Shown here: piece after piece, positions 1 to 8,878 of the stretch
Position numbering within the stretch: position 1 is the first letter of the stretch
How the letters are laid out: every line of letters begins with the position of its first letter
Source: Actinomadura sp. HBU206391
GTDB taxonomy: Bacteria > Actinomycetota > Actinomycetes > Streptosporangiales > Streptosporangiaceae
Assembly: GCF_014323665.1 (NCBI RefSeq)
Contig: NZ_JABVEB010000040.1
Location: 1 to 43,921 of the forward strand
Direction: 5' to 3'
Length of the DNA stretch: 43,921 nt
Translations under genes and position numbers: made by a program
The notes under the pieces: generated by a model
Databases searched by the model: none
What the model was told of the DNA's origin: nothing
Seen by the model: the letters and a program-made list of their open reading frames with translations, nothing else

Positions 1-1
1 G

Positions 2-3000
2 GCCCCGGCGAAGCCGGCCGCCCCGGCGCCACAGATGCCTGCGGGCGCCGAAGAGGTGCGTCTGAGGGGGGTGGCCGCCCGGACGGTCGCCAACATGGAG
101 GCGAGCCTGGAGGTGCCGACCGCGACGAGCGTGCGCGCGGTCCCCGCCAAACTGCTGATCGACAACCGCATCGTGGCGAACAACCACCTCAAGCGCGGGC
201 GCGGCGGCAAGATCTCCTTCACCCATCTCATCGGCTACGCCATCGTGCAGGCGCTCAAGGCGATGCCGGAGATGAACAACAGCTACGCCGTGGTCGACGG
301 CAAGCCGGTGCTGGCCAAGCCCGAGCACATCAACCTCGGCCTGGCGATCGACCTGAAGAAGGACGACGGCCAGCGGCAGCTCGTGGTGCCGAACATCAAG
401 GCCGCCGAGACCCTCGACTTCCGCCAGTTCTGGGCGGCCTACGAAGAGGTCGTGCGCAAGGCGCGCAACAACAAGCTGACCCTGGAGGACTACCAGGGCA
501 CCACGATCAGCCTGACCAACCCGGGCACGATCGGCACGGTGCACTCGGTGCCCCGCCTGATGCCGGGCCAGGGCTGCATCATCGGCGTGGGCGCGATGGA
601 GTACCCCGCCGAGTACGCGGGCGCCTCACCGGACACCCTCTCCCGGCTGGCGATCAGCAAGATCATGACGCTGACGTCGACGTACGACCACCGGATCATC
701 CAGGGTGCGCAGTCGGGTGACTTCCTGCGCCGGATCCACCAGTTGCTCCTCGGCGACGAGGGCTTCTACGACGAGATCTTCGAGGCACTGCGGATCCCGT
801 ACGAGCCCGTGCGGTGGGTGCCGGACATCAGCGCCACCCACGAGGACGACGTCGCCAAGATCGCGCGCGTCCACGAGCTGATCCACGCCTACCGGGTGCG
901 CGGCCACCTCATGGCCGACACCGACCCGCTGGAGTACAACCAGCGCCGTCACCCCGACCTGGACATCCTCCAGCACGGGCTGACGCTGTGGGACCTCGAG
1001 CGCGAGTTCGCCACGGGCGGCTTCGGCGGCAAGCCGACGATGAAGCTGCGCGACATCCTCGGGGTGCTGCGGAACTCCTACTGCCGCACCGTGGGCATCG
1101 AGTACATGCACATCCAGGACCCCGAGGAGCGGGCCTGGATCCAGGACCGCGTCGAGGTGCCGCACGACAAGCCCTCCCGCGAGGAGCAGCTGCACATCCT
1201 GCGCCGGCTCAACAGCGCCGAGGCGTTCGAGACCTTCCTGCAGACCAAGTTCGTCGGGCAGAAGCGCTTCTCGCTCGAGGGCGGCGAGTCGCTGATCCCG
1301 CTGCTCGACTCGGTCATCACCGCCGCCGCCGAGTGGCACCTCGACGAGGTCGTCATCGGCATGGCGCACCGCGGCCGGCTCAATGTGCTGGCCAACATCG
1401 TCGGCAAGTCCTACGGGCAGATCTTCGGCGAGTTCGAGGGCAACCTCGACCCGCGCAGCGCCCAGGGCTCGGGTGACGTGAAGTACCACCTCGGCGCCGA
1501 CGGCGACTTCATCGCCCCGGACGGGGCCAAGATCCGCACGTCGCTGGTCGCCAACCCCTCGCACCTCGAGGCCGTCAACCCGGTCGCCGAGGGCGTCGCC
1601 CGCGCCAAGCAGGACATCCTGGACGTCGGCGAGGGCGGTTTCACTGTCCTCCCGGTCCTGCTCCACGGCGACGCGGCCTTCGCGGGCCAGGGCGTGGTGG
1701 CCGAGACCCTCAACCTGTCGCAGCTGCGCGGCTACCGCACCGGCGGCACCGTGCACATCGTGGTCAACAACCAGGTCGGCTTCACCACCGCGCCGGAGTA
1801 CTCCCGCTCCAGCGTCTACTGCACCGACGTGGCCCGGATGATCCAGGCGCCGATCTTCCACGTCAACGGCGACGACCCCGAGCAGTGCTTCCGGGTCGCC
1901 CAGTTGGCCTTCGAGTACCGCCAGGCGTTCAAGAAGGACGTCGTCATCGACCTGGTCTGCTACCGGCGGCGCGGTCACAACGAGGCCGACAACCCCTCGT
2001 TCACCCAGCCGCTGATGTACGACCTGATCGACGCCAAGCGCTCGGTGCGCAAGCTCTACACCGAGGCGCTGATCGGCCGCGGCGACATCACCGTCGAAGA
2101 GGCCGAGCAGGCGCTGCGCGACTACCAGGAGCAGCTGGAGCGAGCCTTCACCGAGACGCGGGAGGCGCTCAAGCGTCCCGCCGAGCCAGGCTCGGTGGTC
2201 AAGCCGGAGGCCGAGGAGCGAATCCCCGTCGACCACACGTCGGTGGACAGCGCGATCTCGGACGAGACGGTCAAGCGGGTCGTCGAGAGCCAGCTGAACC
2301 TGCCCGAGGGCTTCACGCCGCACCCGCGGCTGCAGCCGGTGCTGGGCCGCCGCGCGCAGATGATCGAGGACGACGCGATCGACTGGGCCACCGGCGAGTT
2401 GCTCGCGTTCGGCTCGCTGCTCATCGACGGCCACCCGGTGCGGCTGGTCGGCCAGGACAGCCGCCGGGGAACGTTCGGTCAGCGGCACGCGGTGCTCGTC
2501 GACCGTAAGACCGGCGAGGAGCACACGCCCCTGAAGCAGTTCGGCCAGGGCACCTCGAAGTTCTACGTGCACGACTCGCTGCTGTCGGAGTTCGCCTCCG
2601 TGGGCTTCGAGTACGGCTACTCGCTGGTGCGCCCCGACGCCCTGGTCGCCTGGGAGGCGCAGTTCGGCGACTTCGTCAACGGCGCCCAGTCGATCATGGA
2701 CGAGTTCGTCTCCTCGGGCGAGCAGAAGTGGGGGCAGCGGTCCTCGGTCGTGCTGCTGCTGCCGCACGGCTACGAGGGGCAGGGGCCCGACCACTCGTCG
2801 GCGCGCATCGAGCGCTTCCTGCAGTTGTGCGCCCTGGACAACATGACGGTGGTCTACCCGACCAACCCCGCCAACTACTTCCACCTGCTCCGCTGGCAGG
2901 CGCGGTCCGGGCGCCGCAAGCCGCTGATCGTCTTCACTCCGAAGTCGCTGCTGCGGCACAAGGGCGCCACCTCGCCCACGTCGGCGTTCACCACGGGCGC

Positions 3001-3415
3001 GTTCCAGCCGGTGATCCCGGACGCCGCGTCGCTCGACGCCTCGAAGGTCAAGAAGGTCCTGCTCACCTGCGGCAAGATCTACTACGACGTTGCCGCGGCG
3101 CGCGAGAAGGTGATGGCCTCCGGGTCGGCCGACACCGCGATCGTGCGGGTCGAGCGCCTCTACCCGCTGCCGATCGACGAGATCAAGGCGGAGCTGGCGA
3201 AGTACCCCTCCGACGCCGAGATCGTCTGGGTGCAGGACGAGCCGAAGAACATGGGGGCCTGGCCGTTCATGGCCCTCGCGCTGCCGCCGCACCTCGACGG
3301 ACGTCAACTCGCCCGCGTGTCCCGGCCGGCGAACTCCTCCCCCGCGGTCGGATCGGCCAAGCAGCATGAGCTCGAGCAGAAGGCCCTGCTCACCCGGCTC
3401 TTCGGAGAGGTGTAG
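2..3415 (+). CDS. kgd: Multifunctional 2-oxoglutarate decarboxylase / dehydrogenase E1 with fused E2 domain (5'-truncated by window)
   Basis: Thiamine-diphosphate enzyme of the TCA cycle, decarboxylating 2-oxoglutarate and passing the succinyl group on. The reading frame is open to the window edge (Ala/Pro-rich linker first), so the gene starts upstream and the ATG at 35 is internal. The first ~240 residues are a dihydrolipoyl succinyltransferase core ending in YDHRIIQG. The E1 part follows from about residue 280, with [36 protein letters not shown] and [13 protein letters not shown], and a C-terminal transketolase-like domain ([12 protein letters not shown]). E2 and E1 fused in one chain is the actinobacterial KGD/SucA arrangement. 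A strong inverted repeat follows the stop. Confidence 0.97.
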   Translation, partial: APAKPAAPAPQMPAGAEEVRLRGVAARTVANMEASLEVPTATSVRAVPAKLLIDNRIVANNHLKRGRGGKISFTHLIGYAIVQALKAMPEMNNSYAVVDGKPVLAKPEHINLGLAIDLKKDDGQRQLVVPNIKAAETLDFRQFWAAYEEVVRKARNNKLTLEDYQGTTISLTNPGTIGTVHSVPRLMPGQGCIIGVGAMEYPAEYAGASPDTLSRLAISKIMTLTSTYDHRIIQGAQSGDFLRRIHQLLLGDEGFYDEIFEALRIPYEPVRWVPDISATHEDDVAKIARVHELIHAYRVRGHLMADTDPLEYNQRRHPDLDILQHGLTLWDLEREFATGGFGGKPTMKLRDILGVLRNSYCRTVGIEYMHIQDPEERAWIQDRVEVPHDKPSREEQLHILRRLNSAEAFETFLQTKFVGQKRFSLEGGESLIPLLDSVITAAAEWHLDEVVIGMAHRGRLNVLANIVGKSYGQIFGEFEGNLDPRSAQGSGDVKYHLGADGDFIAPDGAKIRTSLVANPSHLEAVNPVAEGVARAKQDILDVGEGGFTVLPVLLHGDAAFAGQGVVAETLNLSQLRGYRTGGTVHIVVNNQVGFTTAPEYSRSSVYCTDVARMIQAPIFHVNGDDPEQCFRVAQLAFEYRQAFKKDVVIDLVCYRRRGHNEADNPSFTQPLMYDLIDAKRSVRKLYTEALIGRGDITVEEAEQALRDYQEQLERAFTETREALKRPAEPGSVVKPEAEERIPVDHTSVDSAISDETVKRVVESQLNLPEGFTPHPRLQPVLGRRAQMIEDDAIDWATGELLAFGSLLIDGHPVRLVGQDSRRGTFGQRHAVLVDRKTGEEHTPLKQFGQGTSKFYVHDSLLSEFASVGFEYGYSLVRPDALVAWEAQFGDFVNGAQSIMDEFVSSGEQKWGQRSSVVLLLPHGYEGQGPDHSSARIERFLQLCALDNMTVVYPTNPANYFHLLRWQARSGRRKPLIVFTPKSLLRHKGATSPTSAFTTGAFQPVIPDAASLDASKVKKVLLTCGKIYYDVAAAREKVMASGSADTAIVRVERLYPLPIDEIKAELAKYPSDAEIVWVQDEPKNMGAWPFMALALPPHLDGRQLARVSRPANSSPAVGSAKQHELEQKALLTRLFGEV

Positions 3416-3440
3416 GGCCTCCGCCCCCCTTTCCTCGTCT

Positions 3441-3494
3441 CTCCGCCGTGATCTTGCAGTTGTTCGCGCGAATGACTGCAAGATCACGGCGGAG
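3441..3494. terminator. Perfect 20-bp inverted repeat after kgd (terminator or dispersed hairpin)
   Basis: Arms at 3441-3460 (ctccgccgtgatcttgcagt) and 3475-3494 are perfect reverse complements around a 14-nt loop. The loop itself holds the palindrome ttcgcgcgaa. It sits 26 nt after the kgd stop and just before the RBS of the next gene. No T-run follows, as is usual in high-GC actinobacteria. Terminator, processing site or dispersed repeat are all possible. Confidence 0.65.
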
Positions 3495-3512
3495 TCGTCT
3501 TCTGGAGGCGTC

Positions 3513-3692
3513 ATGTACTTCACCGACAGGGGCATCGAAGAGCTCGCCGACCGGCGCGGCCCCGATGAGGTGACCCTTGCCTGGGTCGCGGAGCGGTTGC
3601 GGGAGTTCGTGGATCTGAATCCCGAGTTCGAGACGCCCGTCGAACGCCTCGCCAGCTGGCTGGCCCGCCTCGACGACGAGGACGATGATTGA
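3513..3692 (+). CDS. Small conserved actinobacterial protein, DUF6104-like
   Basis: A 59-aa acidic protein beginning MYFTDRGIEELADRRG and ending DDEDDD. I recognise this as the small family found in Streptomyces next to the 2-oxoglutarate dehydrogenase gene (DUF6104, from memory); its function is unknown. The start is the ATG at 3513, 4 nt after ggagg at 3504-3508. The frame is open further upstream, but that stretch is the hairpin and kgd tail. The protein looks soluble and helical, with a conserved core (WVAERLREFVDLNPEFETP). No metal or catalytic motif is visible. Confidence 0.85.
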   Translation: MYFTDRGIEELADRRGPDEVTLAWVAERLREFVDLNPEFETPVERLASWLARLDDEDDD

Positions 3693-3705
3693 TCCCAGCG
3701 AGGCG

Positions 3706-3769
3706 CTCTGGACCGGAGGAGGCCCGCCCCGAGCCGCCGAGCGGAGCAAGGCCATGGACGCAGCGAGAG
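3706..3769 (+). repeat. Diverged partial copy of the intergenic repeat seen at 5445 and 18100
   Basis: This stretch shares gccccgagccgccg exactly, plus diverged versions of the ctctgga...aggag block and the ggccatg.ac.gagcgag block, in the same order as the fuller copy at 5445-5551. It lies between the DUF6104-like gene and the promoter of the DUF4097 gene. It is shorter and more diverged than the other two, so it may be a relic. Confidence 0.45.
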
Positions 3770-3776
3770 ATCGATC

Positions 3777-3804
3777 TTGACTTGACGCAGACGCGATATA
3801 TCGT
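3777..3804 (+). promoter_or_regulatory. Promoter with overlapping palindromic operator for the DUF4097-PadR operon
   Basis: A -35 box ttgact (3777-3782), a 16-nt spacer and a -10 box tatcgt (3799-3804) lie upstream of the DUF4097 gene. A perfect 10-bp palindrome cgatatatcg (3794-3803) overlaps the -10. AT-rich TATATC-type palindromes fit PadR-family operators, so autoregulation by the downstream PadR protein is the natural hypothesis. Confidence 0.6.
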
Positions 3805-3841
3805 TTTTCCTGAGGGGTCGTCGAACGGGAAGGCGGGCGTG

Positions 3842-4672
3842 ATGTCGCGGTGGACGATCGACAAGGCCACAAGCCTCGACTTCGACGGGGTCGTCGCTCT
3901 CAAGGTGGTGATGGTGAGCGGGAAACTCTCCGTGCTGGCCACCGGTCAGAGGCCCTCGGTACAGGTCACCGAGGTCAGCGGGCAGCCCCTCAAGATCGAC
4001 CATAACGCCGGCATGCTCGGCATCACCCACGACAACGCCCTCTGGGAGGGGCTCCGCTCCTGGCTCGGCGCTCAGCGGTGCAGCGCGGACGTCACCGTGA
4101 CGGTGCCACCCGACTGCCCCGTCCACATCGATCTCGTCGGCGCCAACGCCGTCATCACCGGCCTGACGGCAGGGGTGTCCATCAGGAGCGGGACGGGGGA
4201 CGTCACCCTCGACGGCGTGACCGGGCGGATCGCGGCGAACACCGTCTCAGGGGCGGTCGAGGCACAGCGCCTCGACGGCACGGTCGACTTCACCTCCGTG
4301 TCGGGCGACCTCGCCCTCGCCGGCGGCTCGCTCGACCGGCTCACCGCGCGTTCGGTGGGCGGGCGGATCGCGGCCGACGTCGACTTGGCCGGCACCGGCG
4401 AGGTCCAGGTCAGCACGGTGACCGGCGAGGTCACCCTGCGGCTCCCCGCGTCGGCGTCGGCTCAGGTCGGCATGAACACGGTCGGCGGCCGGATCGACAG
4501 TTCGTTCACCGGGCTCGACGAGGCCGGCAGACCGATGTCGAGGAACGTCACCGGCACCCTGGGGGACGGGGCGGGAGACGTGACGGTCAACACGGTGTCC
4601 GGCGACATCACGCTGCTGAGCCGCCCGGATGATGACGCTCGCCATGCCGGCGAGCCCGATGTGGAGGTTTGA
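3842..4672 (+). CDS. DUF4097 family beta-strand repeat protein
   Basis: A 276-aa protein made of regularly repeated short beta-strand units (GVSIRSGTGDVTLDGVTG, TVSGAVEAQRLDGTV, SVSGDLALAGGSLDRL, TVNTVSGDITLLS). This is typical of DUF4097 (putative adhesin-like) proteins, which form a beta-helix-like stack. No signal peptide or membrane segment is visible, so it is probably cytosolic or peripheral. The start is set at ATG 3842 behind gggaaggcgg; the frame is open further upstream, but that region contains the promoter. Its stop overlaps the start of the PadR gene by one base (TGATG), indicating translational coupling. Biochemical role unknown. Confidence 0.85.
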   Translation: MSRWTIDKATSLDFDGVVALKVVMVSGKLSVLATGQRPSVQVTEVSGQPLKIDHNAGMLGITHDNALWEGLRSWLGAQRCSADVTVTVPPDCPVHIDLVGANAVITGLTAGVSIRSGTGDVTLDGVTGRIAANTVSGAVEAQRLDGTVDFTSVSGDLALAGGSLDRLTARSVGGRIAADVDLAGTGEVQVSTVTGEVTLRLPASASAQVGMNTVGGRIDSSFTGLDEAGRPMSRNVTGTLGDGAGDVTVNTVSGDITLLSRPDDDARHAGEPDVEV

Positions 4673-5409
4673 TGTCCCCCGTCTTCGGCCACGGCCGCCT
4701 GCGGCTCTACCTGCTGAAGCTCCTCGAGGAGAGCCCTCGCCACGGCTATGAGGTCATCCGCCTCCTGCAGGACCGCTTCCTCGGGATCTACTCCCCCTCC
4801 CCTGGGACGATCTATCCCAGGCTCGCCCGGCTCGAGTCCGAAGGTCTCGTCACGCACGAGGTCGTCAAGGGCAAGAAGGTCTACCAGCTCACCGACAAGG
4901 GGCGGGCCGAGCTGGAACGGCGGATGGACGAGCTGGCCGACCTGGAGGAGGAGATCTCCGCCTCGGCCCAGGAGTTCGCCCGAGGAGTGCAGCAGGACGT
5001 CCGCCAGACCGTACGGTCGCTGCGCGAGGAACTCACCCAGGCGGCGCGCGAGATGCGTGATCAGGGGCGGACGACGGCATGGCAGGCGTGGCGGGACAGT
5101 ACCGAGCGGCAGAAGGAGGAGTGGCGGCGGCAGAAGGGCCACTGGCGCGAGCAGGGGCAGGCGCTGAAGGACGAGTGGCGCCAGAACTGGGAGAACGCGT
5201 GGCGCTCGGTGCGGACGGCCGACACCGCGACCGGCGACCCTCAGCTTGAGTTCGAGCAGGCCCTGCGCCGGTTCGTCGAGGACGCCCGCCAGGAGGCGTG
5301 GGGCGCACACGCCGACGAGGAGACGCTGGCCGCCGCCCGCGCGCTGCTCGAGGAGACGACCGAACGCCTGCGCACCGAGATCTTCCGCCGTCGCATCGAC
5401 GAGGGCTGA
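4672..5409 (+). CDS. PadR family transcriptional regulator
   Basis: A 245-aa protein. Residues 1-80 are a PadR winged-helix domain (FGHGRLRLYLLKLLEESPRH, then GYEVIRLLQDR, SPGTIYPRLARLESEGLV and YQLTDKGRAELERR). The rest is a long charged, probably coiled-coil region rich in Arg, Glu, Gln and Trp, longer than the usual PadR dimerisation helix. The start ATG 4672 overlaps the DUF4097 stop and has ggagg at 4662-4666; a TTG at 4669 is less likely. It is probably co-transcribed with the DUF4097 gene and probably represses that operon through the cgatatatcg site. The effector is unknown. Confidence 0.9.
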   Translation: MSPVFGHGRLRLYLLKLLEESPRHGYEVIRLLQDRFLGIYSPSPGTIYPRLARLESEGLVTHEVVKGKKVYQLTDKGRAELERRMDELADLEEEISASAQEFARGVQQDVRQTVRSLREELTQAAREMRDQGRTTAWQAWRDSTERQKEEWRRQKGHWREQGQALKDEWRQNWENAWRSVRTADTATGDPQLEFEQALRRFVEDARQEAWGAHADEETLAAARALLEETTERLRTEIFRRRIDEG

Positions 5410-5444
5410 GCCCGCCCGCGAGCGGAGCGAGGGGCGCGGTGTCG

Positions 5445-5551
5445 TCTGGACTGAGGAGCGGCGGGAGCTTGCGACCAGAGCGACGAGGGAAGACGGCACC
5501 GTACAGACGCCCCGAGCCGCCGCGCCGCAGGCGCGGCCATGAACAGAGCGA
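5445..5551 (+). repeat. Dispersed intergenic repeat, copy A (convergent padR / oxidoreductase junction)
   Basis: The copy contains cgtctggactgaggagc (5454 onward), gcgacgagggaagac (5480 onward) and a third block, gccgcgccgcaggcgcgg followed by ccatgaacagag, ending near 5548. All three recur in the same order and similar spacing, in inverted orientation, at 18100-18213. The third block forms a 7-bp stem (ccgcgcc/ggcgcgg) with a 3-nt loop. It sits between convergent genes, so it may act as a terminator; its spread suggests a REP- or MITE-like element. Confidence 0.7.
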
Positions 5552-5565
5552 GGCGGTCGACACCG

Positions 5566-6534
5566 TCAGGGAGTGAAGACCACCTTGCCGAAGAGCTCGC
5601 CGTCCGCCATGGCCGCGAAGCCCTCCCGCGCCTTGCCGAGCGGCAGCGTACGGTCGATGCGCGGCCGCACCCCGGTGGTCACGCAGAAGCGCGCCAGCCG
5701 CGTGAGCTGGTCGCGAGTTCCCATCGTGGAGCCCACGACGGACAACTGCAGGAAGAACACCCGGGTCAGCTCGGCCGGCGGCATCGGCCCGCTCGTGGCA
5801 CCGCAGACGACGATGCGCCCGCCGGGCCGCAGCGACTTCACCGAATGGGCCCAGGTGGCCTGGCCGACCGTCTCCATGACCCCGTCGACCCGCTCGGGAA
5901 GCCGGGCTCCGGACTCGAAGACGGCCTCGGCGCCCAGTTGCAGGGCTCGCTCGCGCTTGGCCTCACTGCGGCTCGTCGCCCAGATCCGATAACCGGCCGC
6001 CGACCCGAGTGCTATCAGCGCGGTGGCCACGCCGCCGCCCGCGCCCTGGACGAGCACGGTCGAGCCGGGCTGCAGGCCCGACTTGTCGAACAGCATGCGG
6101 TAGGCGGTGAGCCATGCCGTCGGAAGGCACGCCGCCTCCTCGAAGGAGAGCGCCTCGGGCTTGGGCACCAGGTTGCGGCGCGGCACCGCGACGCGCTCCG
6201 CGAACGTCCCGTCGTAGGTCTCCGACAGCAGCGATCGTTTGGGGTCGAGCGTCTCGTCCCCGCCGCCCCGGTCGGGGTCGCCGATCACCGAATGCACGAT
6301 GACCTCGTTGCCGTCCTCGTCGACCCCGGCCGCGTCGCAGCCGATGACGAGCGGCAGTTGCTCCGGGCGCACGCCCACGCCCCGAAGCGTCCACAGGTCA
6401 TGATGGTTCAGTGCGGTGGCGCGCACCTCGACGGTGGTCCATCCTTCGGGCACCGTCGGCTCGGGCCTTTCCCCGAGTTCGAGTCCGTTGAGCGGATTGT
6501 CTGCGTCGATCCGGGCAGCCGTGACAGCGAACAT
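5566..6534 (-). CDS. Zinc-type MDR superfamily NAD(P)H oxidoreductase (quinone oxidoreductase-like)
   Basis: A 322-aa medium-chain dehydrogenase/reductase. The N-terminal GroES-like half has ALNHHDLWTLRGVG and LPLVIGCDAAGVDEDG. The Rossmann half has VLVQGAGGGVATALIALGSAAG and GGRIVVCGATSG. The catalytic-zinc Cys of true alcohol dehydrogenases is not evident, which favours a zinc-independent quinone or enoyl reductase type. The start is ATG 6534; a TACCCT box lies 6 nt before it and there is no Shine-Dalgarno, suggesting a leaderless transcript. It is convergent with padR across a repeat element. The substrate cannot be predicted. Confidence 0.9.
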   Translation of the reverse strand: MFAVTAARIDADNPLNGLELGERPEPTVPEGWTTVEVRATALNHHDLWTLRGVGVRPEQLPLVIGCDAAGVDEDGNEVIVHSVIGDPDRGGGDETLDPKRSLLSETYDGTFAERVAVPRRNLVPKPEALSFEEAACLPTAWLTAYRMLFDKSGLQPGSTVLVQGAGGGVATALIALGSAAGYRIWATSRSEAKRERALQLGAEAVFESGARLPERVDGVMETVGQATWAHSVKSLRPGGRIVVCGATSGPMPPAELTRVFFLQLSVVGSTMGTRDQLTRLARFCVTTGVRPRIDRTLPLGKAREGFAAMADGELFGKVVFTP

Positions 6535-6540
6535 GCCGTC

Positions 6541-6546
6541 AGGGTA
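6541..6546 (-). promoter_or_regulatory. -10 box TACCCT, 6 nt before the oxidoreductase ATG
   Basis: On the minus strand TACCCT is followed by 6 nt and then the ATG at 6534, the spacing expected when the start codon is the +1 site. No clear -35 box. Confidence 0.5.
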
Positions 6547-6566
6547 GACCGCGACCGTGTTACCGC

Positions 6567-6611
6567 GCGCCGCGGGTCAGCGTGCCGCGGGTCAGCGTGC
6601 CGCGGGCCGGA
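6567..6611. repeat. 15-bp tandem repeat x3 covering a stop codon
   Basis: Units gcgccgcgggtcagc (6567-6581), gtgccgcgggtcagc (6582-6596) and gtgccgcgggccgga (6597-6611) run head to tail. The stop codon of the minus-strand gene at 6592-6594 lies inside the second unit, and the neighbouring unit carries a second TGA in the same frame. Confidence 0.8.
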
Positions 6612-7599
6612 CGTTCTCCACCTGCACGTCACGCCGTACGGCCCGGACGAACCCGGTGTCACCGGCCGCCCACACCCGCATCGAAGATCCCTTGCACGAC
6701 GTATCGGAGGCCGCGACCTCGAGGTATCCGGCGAGCGCCCACGACTCCCGGCAGTGCGACACGGGCTCGAAGATGACCACGCGGTCGGCGTAGGACCCGA
6801 TGGTGTGGCCGGGCATCATCCCGCGCCCGAACCGCAGTTGCGGCCCGCTGTGCGGCCGCCAGAGCGTCGCGGTCTGTGACCGCGGGCGTTCGTCCGGCGG
6901 CGGGACGAAACGCAGCGGGCCGGTGCCGCGAAGGACCAGAAAGCCCTCGGCCGTGACGCTCCCACGCAGGTTGGCGGCCCACGCCTCCTCACGGACGGCA
7001 CCCATGCGATCGCCGCGCCTGGTCTGCACGCCGACGGTCCAGCGGCCGAAGGTGAACACCAGGTAAGGGGACATCGGGCCTCCCGCGGGCGGCGGCACGA
7101 CCGATACCCGGGCGTCGCCCCCACCGGGCAGTTCGCCCGTCGACGGACCCCCGCCGGCGAACCAGGCCGGTCCCGGCGGCGGTGCGAAGACCGGCCGCAG
7201 GCAACAGTCGGCATTCAGGTCCCCGTCCCCGTTCTCGTTCCCGGTTCCGGCACCGGCGAGGTATGCGGAGGCGTGCGGGCGGACACCGAGCTCCGCCAGC
7301 TTCAGCTCGGCGGGATAGCTCACGTCCGCCGTCGACCCGTCGGGGAAGATCAGGTGCAGCGACGTTCGTCCGCCCTCGCCGCGGCCGGGGGGCACGAGAC
7401 CCCACGGCGGCCCGGCCACGGCCGGCGGGCCCGACGGGGACGGCGTAGGTCGGCCGGGCATCGGATCCGCCCCATCATCACCTCGTGCGACCGTGACGAC
7501 CGCTGCGGCGGCCACGACGACCACCCCGAGCCAGGCGACCCATGGCCTTGGCGCGCGAGCCCTGTCCGCGCCCAGCACCTCACGGCGTTCTTCCGGCAT
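6592..7599 (-). CDS. Hypothetical membrane-anchored secreted protein
   Basis: A 335-aa protein from ATG 7599. A short basic N-terminus is followed by one hydrophobic segment (WVAWLGVVVVAAAAVVTVA), a Pro/Gly-rich linker and a ~280-residue extracytoplasmic domain that I do not recognise. That domain has two adjacent Cys (DCCLRP) and two further Cys near the C-terminus (SHCRESW, SDTSCKGS), which could form disulfides. The frame is open upstream to 7707, but that stretch is Arg-rich and lies in the divergent promoter region, so the shorter start is preferred. The RBS is weak. The 3' end lies in a 15-bp tandem repeat. No function assigned. Confidence 0.7.
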   Translation of the reverse strand: MPEERREVLGADRARAPRPWVAWLGVVVVAAAAVVTVARGDDGADPMPGRPTPSPSGPPAVAGPPWGLVPPGRGEGGRTSLHLIFPDGSTADVSYPAELKLAELGVRPHASAYLAGAGTGNENGDGDLNADCCLRPVFAPPPGPAWFAGGGPSTGELPGGGDARVSVVPPPAGGPMSPYLVFTFGRWTVGVQTRRGDRMGAVREEAWAANLRGSVTAEGFLVLRGTGPLRFVPPPDERPRSQTATLWRPHSGPQLRFGRGMMPGHTIGSYADRVVIFEPVSHCRESWALAGYLEVAASDTSCKGSSMRVWAAGDTGFVRAVRRDVQVENVRPAAR

Positions 7600-7824
7600 T
7601 TCCGGAACGTATCCACACTCGGACCGGTCTCGCCAGAGACGCCGGCGACGCGAGTGCTTCGTCGGAACGCCGTTTCGGTGTCGCTTCGAGGTCGCCCGGT
7701 TACCCACGGACCCTGTTACGGTCCCTCCCAGGTCGGTTCGGGCATCTCGGTGGCGCCGGAGCCGGTCAGTTCCTACGATCTTCCGAGATCGGGGATCACG
7801 TCTCCGTCCAGAACAGGAGCGCCG

Positions 7825-8868
7825 GTGGACCTATACGACCCCCGCAAGGGTCCGCTACGACGGGCCGTCAGTCCCGTCATTCCTGTCTTCGCCGCCTTCT
7901 GCCTCACGGCGGTCCTTCCCGCCGCCGCGCTCGCGGCGGCCCCGGACCCCGGCGTCGAGAAGCTCCAGGCCGAGGCCGACACGCTCAACGGGCAGCTCGA
8001 GGTCCTCACCGAGCAGTACAACGGAATGCGGGTGCGCCTCGACCAGTCGAAGCGCGCCGCCCGCACCGCGAAGGTCGAGGCCGAGCTCCAGCAGCGCGGT
8101 CTGCGCGCGATGCAACTGCGGATCCGCCGCCTCGCCGCGGTCTCGTACATGAACGGCAGCGCCGACGAGAGCACCGCCGCGTTCGTCGGCGCCGCCGATC
8201 CGCAGGACCTGCTCGACCGGGCCTCGGCACTGCGGTACTTCGCGGTCCAGGACGCCGGCAGGGTACGCGACCTCGGCATCGCCACCCAGGCGGCGGCGCG
8301 CGCCGAGCGGACCGAGAAGGCCCGGGCGGCCTCGGTCGAACAACTCGCCGAGGACATCGACGCGAAGAAGCGGAGCATCGAGTCACTGCTCAAGACGTCC
8401 AAGGCGCGGCTCAAGGCGGCGGCGAAGGCCGCCAAGGGCGACAAGCCGGACGGCGGGACGGGGTCAAGCCCCACGCCGACCGCCTCGGCCCCGGAATCCG
8501 GTGAGTCCGGACTGGCCTCGGCGAAGGCCCTCGCCGCCGTCAAGGCGGCCAGGACCAAGCTGGGGGCGCCGTACCTCTTCGGGGGCGGCGGGCCCAAGTC
8601 CTTCGACACCTCGGGCCTGACCAAATGGGCGTACAAGCAGGCCGGCGTCAACCTGCCGCACCACACCGGCAGCCAGTGGACGGCGGGAACACAGGTCACC
8701 CAGAGCGAGATGCTCCCTGGTGACCTGGTCTTCTTCTACGCCGATCTGCGTCACGTCGGTATCTACATCGGCGCGGGCGAGATGATCCACGCACCTGAGA
8801 CCGGTGACGTGGTGCGCATCGCCCCGATCGCCGAGCTGCCGTTCGCCGGAGCCGTACGAGTCGCCTGA
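7825..8868 (+). CDS. Secreted NlpC/P60 domain protein with catalytic Cys replaced by Thr
   Basis: A 347-aa RipA-like layout. It has a signal peptide (hydrophobic IPVFAAFCLTAVLPAAALAA), then a long coiled-coil of ~160 residues (VEKLQAEADTLNGQLEVLTE), a Ser/Pro/Thr linker, and a C-terminal NlpC/P60 domain (~residues 235-347). In active members the nucleophile lies in a DCSG motif; here it reads FDTSGLTKWAYKQAG, with Thr at about residue 262. The His (RHVGIYIG) and the third polar position (MIHAPETGDVV) are kept. It may be an inactive regulator of cell-wall hydrolysis, or use Thr as nucleophile. The start GTG 7825 has aggag at 7815-7819. Confidence 0.88.
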   Translation: MDLYDPRKGPLRRAVSPVIPVFAAFCLTAVLPAAALAAAPDPGVEKLQAEADTLNGQLEVLTEQYNGMRVRLDQSKRAARTAKVEAELQQRGLRAMQLRIRRLAAVSYMNGSADESTAAFVGAADPQDLLDRASALRYFAVQDAGRVRDLGIATQAAARAERTEKARAASVEQLAEDIDAKKRSIESLLKTSKARLKAAAKAAKGDKPDGGTGSSPTPTASAPESGESGLASAKALAAVKAARTKLGAPYLFGGGGPKSFDTSGLTKWAYKQAGVNLPHHTGSQWTAGTQVTQSEMLPGDLVFFYADLRHVGIYIGAGEMIHAPETGDVVRIAPIAELPFAGAVRVA

Positions 8869-8878
8869 CCGCCGCCGG

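Noticed and set aside
626..4126. 1166-aa open frame on the minus strand across kgd
   Set aside because: Antisense shadow of kgd and neighbours; composition is Arg/Leu/Val-rich with no domain, caused by GC-biased third positions.
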